DNA from: Emcibacter sp.
GTDB lineage: Bacteria; Pseudomonadota; Alphaproteobacteria; Sphingomonadales; Emcibacteraceae
Direction: 5' to 3'
Assembly: GCA_027019205.1 (NCBI GenBank)
Contig: JALUWZ010000151.1
Location: forward strand, 1 to 7,873
DNA length: 7,873 nt
Shown here: piece after piece, positions 1 through 6,907 of the stretch
Position numbering within the stretch: the first letter of the stretch is position 1
Layout of the letters: every line of letters starts with the position of its first letter
Notes under the pieces: generated by a model
Databases searched by the model: none
What the model was told of the DNA's origin: nothing
What the model saw: only the letters and a program-made list of their open reading frames with translations
Program-made: the position numbers and the translations under genes

Positions 1-329
1 GTTCCCCGGCCAATTTTCTTGATGTTGGTGGCGGGGCGACCCGGGAACGGGTGACCGAGGCCTTCAAGATCATTCTCAGCGACAGCAATGTCGAGGGCAT
101 CCTGGTCAATATCTTTGGCGGCATCATGCGCTGCGATGTCATTGCCGAAGGGGTGGTCGCGGCAGCAAAGGAAGTGTCGCTGTCGGTGCCGCTGGTGGTG
201 CGGCTCGAAGGGACCAATGTTGAACTTGGCAAGAAAATTCTGGCGGAAAGCGGCCTGCCGATCATCTCTGCCGATGATATGGGGGATGCTGCGGAAAAAG
301 TGGTCAATGCTGTGAAGGAGGCTTCCTGA
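1..329 (+). CDS. sucC: Succinyl-CoA synthetase (ADP-forming) beta subunit, 3' end only
   Basis: This is the C-terminal part of the beta subunit of succinyl-CoA synthetase, which with SucD converts succinyl-CoA, ADP (or GDP) and phosphate to succinate, CoA and nucleoside triphosphate in the cytoplasmic TCA cycle. The gene enters from the left edge; the first complete codon is at 3 and the stop TGA is at 327-329, leaving 108 residues of a protein usually near 390. The visible part is the ligase (CoA-ligase-like) domain. It opens with SPANFLDVGGGAT, continues with AFKIILSD and NIFGGIMRCD, and then VVRLEGTNVELGKKIL, all closely matching E. coli SucC as I recall it. The nucleotide-binding ATP-grasp domain lies outside the window. 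The reading frame is open with no damage. The stop overlaps the sucD start by one base, and the last codons carry the sucD ribosome-binding site, so the two subunits are probably translationally coupled. Confidence 0.97.
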   Translation, partial: SPANFLDVGGGATRERVTEAFKIILSDSNVEGILVNIFGGIMRCDVIAEGVVAAAKEVSLSVPLVVRLEGTNVELGKKILAESGLPIISADDMGDAAEKVVNAVKEAS

Positions 330-1204
330 TGTCTATATTTGTAAATACCGAAACCAAAGTAATCTGTCAGGGCTTCACCGGGGCGCAGGGGACTTTTCAT
401 TCCGAACAGGCGATTGCCTATGGCACAAAAATGGTTGGCGGGGTAACGCCGGGCAAGGGGGGCACAACCCATCTTGACCTGCCGGTGTATAATACGGTTG
501 ACGAGGCGGTATCGCGGACCGGGGCCAACGCCTCGGTAATTTACGTGCCGCCGCCCTTTGCCGCCGACGCGATATTGGAGGCCATTGATGCCGGAATAGA
601 ACTTGTGGTCTGCATAACCGAAGGCATTCCGGTGCTGGACATGGTCAAGGTCAAACGCGCCCTTGACGGCTCCGCAACCCGTCTGGTCGGCCCGAACTGC
701 CCGGGGGTGATCACGCCGGGGGAATGCAAGATCGGTATCATGCCGGGGCATATCCATAATCCGGGCCATGTCGGCATTGTCTCGCGGTCCGGCACCCTGA
801 CCTATGAGGCGGTTGGCCAGACGACGGCGGTCGGCCTCGGTCAAAGCACCTGTGTCGGCATTGGCGGTGATCCGGTCAATGGCACCAATTTCATTGACGT
901 TCTTGACGGCTTCCTGCGCGATGATGATACCGACTCTATCATTATGATTGGCGAAATCGGCGGCAGTGCCGAGGAAGACGCCGCAGAATTCCTCAAAAAC
1001 TCCAAAATCAAGAAACCGGTGGTTGGCTTCATCGCCGGACGGACCGCACCTCCGGGCCGGACCATGGGCCATGCCGGGGCGATTGTTTCCGGTGGCAAGG
1101 GCGGGGCCGAGGACAAGATTGAAGCCATGCGGAGTGCCGGAATTACCGTGACGCCCTCCCCGGCGGAACTCGGTACAACCTTGTTAGGAGTTTTGAAAGG
1201 TTAA
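329..1204 (+). CDS. sucD: Succinyl-CoA synthetase alpha subunit
   Basis: This is the alpha subunit of succinyl-CoA synthetase, which binds CoA and carries the phosphohistidine intermediate; it works as a complex with SucC. The product has 291 residues, a normal full length (E. coli about 289). The N-terminal CoA-binding Rossmann domain shows GFTGAQGTFHSEQA (residues 15-28) and TPGKGGTTH (40-48). The ligase domain shows GPNCPGVITPGECKIG (121-136), SRSGTLTYE (152-160) and GIGGDP (177-182). The active-site histidine is His248 in MGHAGAIVSGGKGG. The ATG at 329 is chosen because a strong Shine-Dalgarno, GAAGGAGG (314-321), lies 7 bases upstream and the protein starts exactly like the family (MSIFVNTETKVICQGFTG). 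The TGATG overlap with sucC supports coupled translation and equal subunit dosage. All key residues are present. The start of the gene (329-347) is AT-rich, which would keep the initiation region open. Confidence 0.98.
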   Translation: MSIFVNTETKVICQGFTGAQGTFHSEQAIAYGTKMVGGVTPGKGGTTHLDLPVYNTVDEAVSRTGANASVIYVPPPFAADAILEAIDAGIELVVCITEGIPVLDMVKVKRALDGSATRLVGPNCPGVITPGECKIGIMPGHIHNPGHVGIVSRSGTLTYEAVGQTTAVGLGQSTCVGIGGDPVNGTNFIDVLDGFLRDDDTDSIIMIGEIGGSAEEDAAEFLKNSKIKKPVVGFIAGRTAPPGRTMGHAGAIVSGGKGGAEDKIEAMRSAGITVTPSPAELGTTLLGVLKG

Positions 1205-1206
1205 TC

Positions 1207-1249
1207 AGATATATGGATAGGGGCGATATGAATGTCGCCCCTGATATCT
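1207..1249 (+). promoter_or_regulatory. Intercistronic hairpin between sucD and sucA
   Basis: The RNA can form a perfect stem of GGGGCGA (1220-1226) with TCGCCCC (1235-1241) around an 8-base loop, extended by one A-T pair (1219/1242). After an asymmetric internal loop, a second stem can form between AGATAT (1207-1212) and ATATCT (1244-1249). No run of T follows; the next bases are TAAACAAAGAG, which include the sucA ribosome-binding site. It is therefore not a convincing intrinsic terminator. A role in mRNA processing, stabilisation of the sucCD message or setting sucA expression relative to sucCD is inference. The pairing itself is read directly from the sequence. Confidence 0.55.
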
Positions 1250-1254
1250 TAAAC

Positions 1255-1260
1255 AAAGAG
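1255..1260 (+). promoter_or_regulatory. Weak ribosome-binding site of sucA
   Basis: AAAGAG ends 8 bases before the sucA ATG at 1269. It is weaker than the AAGGAG-type sites in front of sucD and sucB, but its spacing is right and it lies just downstream of the intercistronic hairpin. The start it supports gives an N-terminus (INGSSGAFVEELFARYTRDP) that matches the conserved E1o beginning. Confidence 0.55.
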
Positions 1261-1268
1261 TCTGATAT

Positions 1269-4211
1269 ATGGACGGTTATCTGGATACGGAAAGTGTGAT
1301 AAATGGCTCAAGCGGGGCCTTTGTGGAAGAATTGTTTGCCCGCTATACCAGGGACCCGGATTCGGTGGATTCCTCGTGGGCAACCTATTTTGCGGGGCTG
1401 GCCGAAGACGCCCGGGCGCTGCTTAATGCCGGGGTAGACAAACCTGCCGCCTCATGGGAACGGCCCGACTGGGACCATAAGGTCAAATCGGTAGAGGATG
1501 ATTATATCTCGGCCCTTGATCCGGGTCATGTTGACCCGGGGCCTGCCCGGAAAAGGAAGGGTGGCGCGACCGAGGATGAAATCCGCTCTGCGACTCTGGA
1601 CAGTATCCGCTGTCTGATGCTGATCCGCACCTACCGGGTGCGCGGCCATCTTCACGCACGGCTTGACCCGCTTGAACTCGAAGACCGGCCACTTCATGCC
1701 GAATTGGACCCCGCAACATATGGGTTCGGCGCGGATGATATGGACAGGCCGATATTCCTTGATCATGTGCTGGGGCTTGAGGTTGCGACCCTGCGCGAGG
1801 TGCTGGTGATATTGAACCGGACCTATTGTGCCAGTGTCGGGGTTGAGTTCATGCATATCAACCACCCCGAGGAAAAGGCATGGATTCAGTCCCATATCGA
1901 GGGGCGTGACAAGGAAATCCAGTTTACCGAACGCGGCAAGCTTGCCATTCTCCAGAAACTGACCGAGGCCGAAGGGTTCGAGCAGTATCTGGCCAAAAAA
2001 TATATCGGCACCAAACGTTTTGGTCTCGACGGGGCGGAATCACTTATCCCGTCACTGGAAGCGATCATCAAGACCGGCGGCCAGAACGGGGTCGAGGAAA
2101 TTGTCATCGGCATGCCCCATCGCGGGCGGCTCAATGTGCTGGCCAATGTGATGAGCAAGCCGATCCGGGCGATTTTCCATGAATTTCACGGCGGCAGTGC
2201 CAAACCCGATGATGTCGAAGGCTCGGGTGATGTGAAATATCACCTCGGGGCCTCATCCGATCGCTCGTTTGACGGCAATAATGTCCATCTGTCGCTGACC
2301 CCCAACCCGTCCCATCTTGAAGCGGTGGACCCGGTGGCGCTCGGAAAGAGCCGGGCCAAGCTGACCCAGCGTCACGATACCACCGGCAATAGTGTGCTGA
2401 CCTTGCTGATGCATGGCGATGCGGCCTTTTCCGGCCAGGGGATGGTGGCGGAATGTTTCGCCCTCAGCGGCCTGAAAGGTTATCAGACCGGCGGCACCGT
2501 CCATGTGATTGTCAATAACCAGATCGGCTTTACCACCTCGCCCTATTATTCGCGCTCCTCCCCCTATCCGTCCGACATGGCAAAGGCGGTTCAGGCCCCG
2601 GTATTCCATGTTAACGGCGATGACCCGGAAGCGGTGGTTTATGTGATGAAGCTCGCAACCGAATTCCGCCAGACATTCCGCTCGGATGTGGTGGTTGACA
2701 TGTTCTGCTATCGCCGGTTCGGCCATAATGAGGGCGATGAGCCGTCCTTTACCCAGCCCCTGATGTACCGGCGGATCAAAAACCATAAAACCACCCGCAA
2801 GCTTTATGCCGAACGGCTGATCCGTGAAGGTCTTGTCACCCGGGAACAGGTGGATCAGATGGTCCGGGATGTCGCGAGCTATCTTGATGTCGAGATGAAG
2901 GCTGCCGAGACCTATAAAGTGGACAAGGCGGACTGGTTCGCCGGGCGCTGGTCCGGCTATGAGCGGGTCAGCGAGGAATTGCGCCGCTCTGCCGGCACCG
3001 GGGTTCATATTGATGAGTTGCAGGATATTGGCCGGGTTCTGACCCATATTCCTGATGGTTTCAACATTCACCGGACCCTGAAGCGCATACTGGATGCCAA
3101 GGCGGCGATGTTTGACAAGGGCACGGGGATTGACTGGGCAACGGCAGAGGCGCTGGCCTTTGGTTCCCTGATCAGGGAAGGCCATCGGGTCCGGCTGTCC
3201 GGGCAGGACAGCCAGCGCGGCACCTTTTCCCACCGTCATTCGGTTTTTATTGATCAGGAAACCGAGGAACGCTATATCCCGCTGAAAAATGTCGGTGATG
3301 ACACCGACCCCTATGCCACTTTCGAGGTGATTGACAGCGCCCTGTCGGAGGTTGGCGTGCTGGGTTTTGAATATGGCTATACCATGGCCGAGCCGGACGC
3401 GCTGGTGCTGTGGGAAGCCCAGTTCGGCGATTTTGCCAATGGGGCGCAGATGATATTTGACCAGTTTATCTCGTCCGGCGAGGCCAAATGGCTCCGCATG
3501 AGTGGCCTTGTGACCCTGCTGCCCCACGGGTTTGAGGGACAGGGGCCGGAGCATTCTTCTGCCCGCCTTGAACGGTATCTCCAGCTATGTGCCGAGGATA
3601 ACATGCAGGTGGCAAATTGCACGACCCCGGCCAATTATTTTCATATTCTGCGCCGTCAGATGAAACGGAAATTCCGCAAACCATTGGTGATCATGGCGCC
3701 GAAATCCCTGCTCAGGCATAAAATGGCGGTATCCGACCTCGCCGATATGGGCGAGGATACCGAATTCCACCGGGTATTCTGGGACACGGCGCAGGCCATG
3801 CCCGAAATCAGTATAAAACTGAAGAAAGACCGGGATATCAAACGGGTGATTCTCTGTTCCGGCAAGGTCTATTTTGATATTCTGGATGAGCGTGACAGAC
3901 GGGAAATGGCCGATACCTATATTCTGCGGCTTGAGCAGCTCTATCCCTATCCCCATGACGCAGTGGTTCGGGAATTATCGCGCTTCAGTAATATGGAAAC
4001 AGTTATCTGGTGTCAGGAAGAACCCCGGAATATGGGGGCCTGGTCATTTATCGACCACCGGCTTGAAGAAAGTCTGGCCGACTGCGGGGTGCAGGTGAGC
4101 CGGGCGAAATATGCCGGTCGGCCCGCTGCGGCATCCCCGGCAACCGGACAGGCGAGTCTTCATGCCAAACAACAGAAAGACCTGGTGAATCAGGCATTGA
4201 CGCTTGAATAA
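1269..4211 (+). CDS. sucA: 2-oxoglutarate dehydrogenase E1 component
   Basis: This is the thiamine-diphosphate-dependent E1 (E1o) of the 2-oxoglutarate dehydrogenase complex. It decarboxylates 2-oxoglutarate and transfers the succinyl group to the lipoyl arm of SucB. The protein has 980 residues, normal for alphaproteobacterial E1o. Domains in order are: a short N-terminal E2-interaction segment (about 12-45, GAFVEELFARYTRDPDSVD); the dehydrogenase E1 domain (about 220-545); the transketolase-like pyrimidine-binding domain (about 620-820); and the C-terminal OGDH domain (about 825-970). Visible active-site motifs are GMPHRGRLNVL (His284), TPNPSHLE (His349) and the ThDP/Mg site, MHGDAAFSGQG (381-391) with NNQ at 416-418. 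GDA in place of GDG is usual for E1o. Further motifs are SHRHSVF (654-660), EAQFGDFANGAQ (716-727) and LPHGFEGQGPEHSSARLERYLQ (751-772). It precedes sucB by 36 bases. A perfect GC hairpin falls in the linker around residues 84-91; otherwise nothing is abnormal. Confidence 0.98.
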   Translation: MDGYLDTESVINGSSGAFVEELFARYTRDPDSVDSSWATYFAGLAEDARALLNAGVDKPAASWERPDWDHKVKSVEDDYISALDPGHVDPGPARKRKGGATEDEIRSATLDSIRCLMLIRTYRVRGHLHARLDPLELEDRPLHAELDPATYGFGADDMDRPIFLDHVLGLEVATLREVLVILNRTYCASVGVEFMHINHPEEKAWIQSHIEGRDKEIQFTERGKLAILQKLTEAEGFEQYLAKKYIGTKRFGLDGAESLIPSLEAIIKTGGQNGVEEIVIGMPHRGRLNVLANVMSKPIRAIFHEFHGGSAKPDDVEGSGDVKYHLGASSDRSFDGNNVHLSLTPNPSHLEAVDPVALGKSRAKLTQRHDTTGNSVLTLLMHGDAAFSGQGMVAECFALSGLKGYQTGGTVHVIVNNQIGFTTSPYYSRSSPYPSDMAKAVQAPVFHVNGDDPEAVVYVMKLATEFRQTFRSDVVVDMFCYRRFGHNEGDEPSFTQPLMYRRIKNHKTTRKLYAERLIREGLVTREQVDQMVRDVASYLDVEMKAAETYKVDKADWFAGRWSGYERVSEELRRSAGTGVHIDELQDIGRVLTHIPDGFNIHRTLKRILDAKAAMFDKGTGIDWATAEALAFGSLIREGHRVRLSGQDSQRGTFSHRHSVFIDQETEERYIPLKNVGDDTDPYATFEVIDSALSEVGVLGFEYGYTMAEPDALVLWEAQFGDFANGAQMIFDQFISSGEAKWLRMSGLVTLLPHGFEGQGPEHSSARLERYLQLCAEDNMQVANCTTPANYFHILRRQMKRKFRKPLVIMAPKSLLRHKMAVSDLADMGEDTEFHRVFWDTAQAMPEISIKLKKDRDIKRVILCSGKVYFDILDERDRREMADTYILRLEQLYPYPHDAVVRELSRFSNMETVIWCQEEPRNMGAWSFIDHRLEESLADCGVQVSRAKYAGRPAAASPATGQASLHAKQQKDLVNQALTLE
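1521..1539 (+). repeat. Perfect 8-base inverted repeat inside sucA
   Basis: CCGGGTCA (1521-1528) and TGACCCGG (1532-1539) are perfect reverse complements separated by the three bases TGT. They encode the duplicated tripeptide DPG in DPGHVDPG (SucA residues 84-91), in the poorly conserved linker between the N-terminal segment and the E1 core. The strand is well placed to form a stable hairpin about 250 bases into the gene. Whether it has a role (pausing or mRNA stability) or is a by-product of the repeated DPG is unknown. Confidence 0.5.
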
Positions 4212-4247
4212 TCACCCGAGAGATAAAGAATAAAAGGAGTAGGGCTA

Positions 4248-5474
4248 ATGGCCATCGAAATCCATGTTCCGGTACTGGGCGAATCCGTCACGGAGGCGAC
4301 TGTCGGCAAATGGTTTAAGTCAGTCGGGGACGCGGTTACGGTTGATGAACCGATCTGCGAACTTGAAACCGATAAAGTAGCGCTTGAGGTAAATGCCACC
4401 GTGAGCGGCGCCCTGTCAGAGATTGTCGTGGAAGAGGGCGAAACGGTCGGGGTTGGCGCCCTTCTCGCCAGAATAGACGAGACGGCGCACGGTAACGTGG
4501 CCGAGACCCCGGCAACATCGAAACCTGCACCGAAATCGGCACCGAAATCTGCGGAAAAAGATGCGGCTGCTGCCAAAACAGCGACAGCCCCTGCCGCCGG
4601 AGGGGTGCGGGCCTCTGCCGCCAGAGTTGCCGGAGAGCAGGCCGTGGACCTTGATAAAATTATCGGCACGGGTCCGGACGGGATTATAACAAAATCCGAT
4701 GTGCTGGCCTTTCTAGAGCATGGGCCTTCTTCAGCAGCTGTCGCCCCGGATATTGTGTCTGTGCCGGATGCCCTGCCCCGGGAAGAGGTCGTCCCCATGA
4801 CCCGCCTGCGCCGGACGATTGCCAAACGCCTGAAGGATGCCCAGAACAGCGCCGCGATGTTGACCACCTATAACGAGGTTGATATGTCAGCGGTGATCGC
4901 CCTGCGCAACCGCTATAAGGAGATGTTCGAGAAAAAGCATGGCTCCAAGCTCGGTTTCATGTCCTTTTTCGTCAAGGCCTGCGTTCAGGCGCTGGAAGAA
5001 ATTCCCGAGGTCAACGCGGAAATCCGCGATGATGCCATCGTCTATAAAAATTATTACCATATCGGGGTTGCGGCCAGTACGCCGGCGGGACTTGTGGTGC
5101 CGGTGGTGCGCGACTGTCAGGACCGCAGCTTTTCTGAAATTGAGAAGGAAATTGTCCGGCTTGGTGGCCGGGCGCGGACAAGCAAGCTCAGCATGGAGGA
5201 AATGCAGGGCGGCACCTTCACCATTTCCAATGGCGGGATTTTCGGCTCGTTATTGTCTTCGCCAATTCTGAATGCGCCGCAGTCCGGCATTCTCGGCATG
5301 CACGCAATCAAGGAACGGGCCATGGTTGAAAATCATCAGATTGTCATCAAACCGATGATGTATCTGTCGCTCAGCTATGATCACCGGGTGGTTGACGGCA
5401 AGGGGGCGGTGACCTTTCTGGTCCGGGTCAAGGAATGTCTGGAAGACCCCCAGCGGCTGGTTCTCGATTTATAA
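4248..5474 (+). CDS. sucB: Dihydrolipoyllysine-residue succinyltransferase, E2 of 2-oxoglutarate dehydrogenase
   Basis: This is the core E2 subunit that carries succinyl groups on a swinging lipoyl arm and transfers them to CoA. The protein has 408 residues, typical of SucB with a single lipoyl domain. The lipoyl domain (about 1-78) has Lys43 in the ETDKVALEV hairpin as the lipoylation site. An Ala/Pro/Lys linker (about 83-118) is followed by a peripheral subunit-binding domain (about 119-157, ending GTGPDGIITKSDV), a second linker, and the acyltransferase domain (about 180-408). The catalytic motif SYDHRVVDG carries His379 and Asp383, and PVVRDCQDRSF and FTISNGGIFGSLLSSPILNAPQSGILGMH match the SucB rather than the pyruvate E2 family. 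The start is set by AAAAGGAG (4232-4239), 8 bases upstream. One oddity is that two arginines commonly seen in the subunit-binding domain are replaced by Ala125 and Ile146 in my by-eye alignment. lpd follows after 11 bases. Confidence 0.97.
   Translation: MAIEIHVPVLGESVTEATVGKWFKSVGDAVTVDEPICELETDKVALEVNATVSGALSEIVVEEGETVGVGALLARIDETAHGNVAETPATSKPAPKSAPKSAEKDAAAAKTATAPAAGGVRASAARVAGEQAVDLDKIIGTGPDGIITKSDVLAFLEHGPSSAAVAPDIVSVPDALPREEVVPMTRLRRTIAKRLKDAQNSAAMLTTYNEVDMSAVIALRNRYKEMFEKKHGSKLGFMSFFVKACVQALEEIPEVNAEIRDDAIVYKNYYHIGVAASTPAGLVVPVVRDCQDRSFSEIEKEIVRLGGRARTSKLSMEEMQGGTFTISNGGIFGSLLSSPILNAPQSGILGMHAIKERAMVENHQIVIKPMMYLSLSYDHRVVDGKGAVTFLVRVKECLEDPQRLVLDL
4527..4550 (+). repeat. Two-copy 12-base tandem repeat in the SucB linker
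   Basis: GCACCGAAATCG (4527-4538) is followed directly by GCACCGAAATCT (4539-4550), matching at 11 of 12 bases. It encodes two APKS units in the flexible linker after the lipoyl domain. Such linkers tolerate length change, so the repeat probably reflects slippage or local duplication with little functional effect. Confidence 0.6.
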
Positions 5475-5485
5475 GGAATAGATAA

Positions 5486-6892
5486 ATGTCTGATAATTTT
5501 GATGTGGTGATTATTGGCGGCGGCCCGGGGGGATATGTCGCAGCAATCCGGGCGGCGCAGCTTGGCCTGAGTGTGGCCTGTGTCGAGATGCGCGGCGCGC
5601 TTGGTGGCACCTGCCTGAATATCGGTTGTATGCCGTCAAAGGCCCTGCTCCATGCGTCCGAGCTGTTCGAAGAAGCCGGACATGGCATGGAGAAATTCGG
5701 TATAAAATGCGGCAAACCGGCGATAGATATTGCCAGACTGATGGCGTCCAAGGATGAAACCGTCAAGGCATTGACCGACGGGGTGGCCTTTCTGCTGAAG
5801 AAAAACAAGGTTGAATATATTGAGGGCCGGGGGTCAATTCCGGCGGCGGGAAGTGTCAATGTGGCGCTGACGGCAGGCGGCGAGAGAATGCTGGCGGCAA
5901 AGAATATCGTCATTGCCACCGGCTCCGACGTTGCCACCCTGCCCGGCATTGATATTGACGAGAAACAGATTGTCTCCTCGACCGGCGCCCTCAGCCTGCC
6001 CAAGGTGCCAAAGCATCTGGTGGTGATTGGCGGCGGGGTGATCGGGCTTGAGCTTGGCTCGGTGTGGAAGCGGCTGGGTGCGGACGTCACGGTCATCGAA
6101 TTTATGGACCGGATTACGCCGGAAATGGACGGCGAGGTCAGCAAGACCTTTGCCCGCATCCTGAAAAAACAGGGATTTACCTTTAACCTGAAATCAAAGG
6201 TTACCGGGGTGAAGAAAACCAAAACAACCCTTACCGTCACCTTTGAGCCGGCGGCAGGTGGCGAGGCCAAATCGGTCAAATGCGACAGGGTGCTGGTTGC
6301 CGTGGGCCGCAAACCCTATACAGAAGGTCTCGGGCTGAAAGAGGTCGGGGTTAACATGACCGACCGGGGCCAGGTGGAAATTGACGAGCATTTCCAGACC
6401 AGCGTCAAGGGCATTTATGCGATCGGGGATGTGGTGCGCGGGGCAATGCTCGCCCACAAGGCCGAAGATGAAGGCACGGCGGTCGCCGAAATCATTGCGG
6501 GCTTTGCCGGTCATGTCAATTATGACGCCATTCCGGGGGTGATTTATACCATGCCGGAAGTAGCCTCTGTCGGCAAAAGCGAAGAGGCCCTGAAGGCTGA
6601 CGGGGTGGCCTATACCGTCGGCAAATTTCCCTTTACCGCCAACAGCCGGGCCAAGGTCAACCGCCAGACCGACGGCTTTGTCAAAATCCTCAGCTGTGCG
6701 GCGTCCGATAAAATTCTTGGCGCCCATATCATCGGGGCAGATGCCGGTAATATGATCGCCGAACTGACGCTTGCGGTGGAAAAAGGCCTGACGGCGGAAG
6801 ATATTGCTTACTGCTGTCATGCCCATCCGACAGAGACCGAGGCCGTGCGCGAGGCGGCGATGGCAACCGATGGCCGGGCTGTTCATATGTAA
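5486..6892 (+). CDS. lpd: Dihydrolipoyl dehydrogenase, E3
   Basis: This is the FAD-dependent E3 that reoxidises the dihydrolipoyl group of SucB and reduces NAD+; E3 may be shared with other 2-oxoacid dehydrogenase complexes. The protein has 468 residues, normal for the family. Motifs in order are the FAD Rossmann GGGPGG (11-16), the redox disulfide GTCLNIGC (Cys43 and Cys48), ATGS (144-147), the NAD Rossmann GGGVIG (182-187), the second FAD motif GIYAIGDVVRG (309-319), and the C-terminal active-site HAHPTETE with His447 and Glu452 as the catalytic base pair. The dimerisation domain spans about 350-468. The wording, including DEKQIVSSTGALSLPKVPKHLVVIGGG, is of the alphaproteobacterial/mitochondrial type. 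The ATG at 5486 has TAAGGA upstream (5472-5477), with the Shine-Dalgarno overlapping the sucB stop codon, so translation is probably coupled. Placement directly behind sucAB points to a dedicated E3 for this complex. No damage is seen. Confidence 0.98.
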   Translation: MSDNFDVVIIGGGPGGYVAAIRAAQLGLSVACVEMRGALGGTCLNIGCMPSKALLHASELFEEAGHGMEKFGIKCGKPAIDIARLMASKDETVKALTDGVAFLLKKNKVEYIEGRGSIPAAGSVNVALTAGGERMLAAKNIVIATGSDVATLPGIDIDEKQIVSSTGALSLPKVPKHLVVIGGGVIGLELGSVWKRLGADVTVIEFMDRITPEMDGEVSKTFARILKKQGFTFNLKSKVTGVKKTKTTLTVTFEPAAGGEAKSVKCDRVLVAVGRKPYTEGLGLKEVGVNMTDRGQVEIDEHFQTSVKGIYAIGDVVRGAMLAHKAEDEGTAVAEIIAGFAGHVNYDAIPGVIYTMPEVASVGKSEEALKADGVAYTVGKFPFTANSRAKVNRQTDGFVKILSCAASDKILGAHIIGADAGNMIAELTLAVEKGLTAEDIAYCCHAHPTETEAVREAAMATDGRAVHM

Positions 6893-6896
6893 ATGC

Positions 6897-6902
6897 AGGT
6901 GA
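6897..6902 (+). promoter_or_regulatory. Ribosome-binding site that decides the glpK start
   Basis: AGGTGA lies 5 bases before the ATG at 6908. Another in-frame ATG at 6893 directly follows the lpd stop (TAAATG) but has no purine-rich site upstream. It would add only MQVNA before the family-typical start MTYYLLAIDQGTT. The later start is therefore preferred. Confidence 0.6.
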
Positions 6903-6907
6903 ACGCC

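Larger units (their letters stand above)
1205..1273 (+). repeat. Imperfect 13-base direct repeat bracketing the sucD-sucA gap
   Basis: TCAGATATATGGA at 1205-1217, immediately after the sucD stop codon, recurs as TCTGATATATGGA at 1261-1273, where its ATG is the sucA start codon. The copies match at 12 of 13 positions and lie 56 bases apart. The pentamer GATAT also occurs four times in this gap, at 1208, 1225, 1243 and 1264. I see no known element here. The repeat could be a remnant of a small duplication or insertion, a duplicated translation start context, or chance in AT-rich sequence. Confidence 0.5.

Noticed and set aside
1193..1221. Possible internal promoter before sucA (TTGAAA at 1193-1198)
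   Set aside because: At 17 bases spacing the -10 position reads GATAGG, and the TATATG nearby is too close. The match is too poor to call.
1219..1260. Rho-independent terminator between sucD and sucA
   Set aside because: The hairpin is strong but no T-run follows; the downstream bases are TGATATCTTAAACAAAGAG, and sucA belongs to the same functional unit.
2253..3554. 433-codon open frame on the - strand inside sucA
   Set aside because: It is wholly antisense to well-conserved E1 sequence, and I saw no recognisable domain; it is a codon-bias shadow.
4212..4247. Promoter or regulatory element in the sucA-sucB gap
   Set aside because: Only 36 bases, with a clear Shine-Dalgarno and no inverted repeat or promoter-like pair.
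5428..6312. 294-codon open frame on the - strand across the sucB end and lpd
   Set aside because: It is antisense to conserved genes and its translation is low-complexity Ser/Pro/Thr-rich, as expected of a shadow frame.
6893..6907. Alternative glpK start at the ATG directly after the lpd stop
   Set aside because: It is in frame, but no Shine-Dalgarno precedes it, and the ATG at 6908 has AGGTGA at suitable spacing and a family-like N-terminus.
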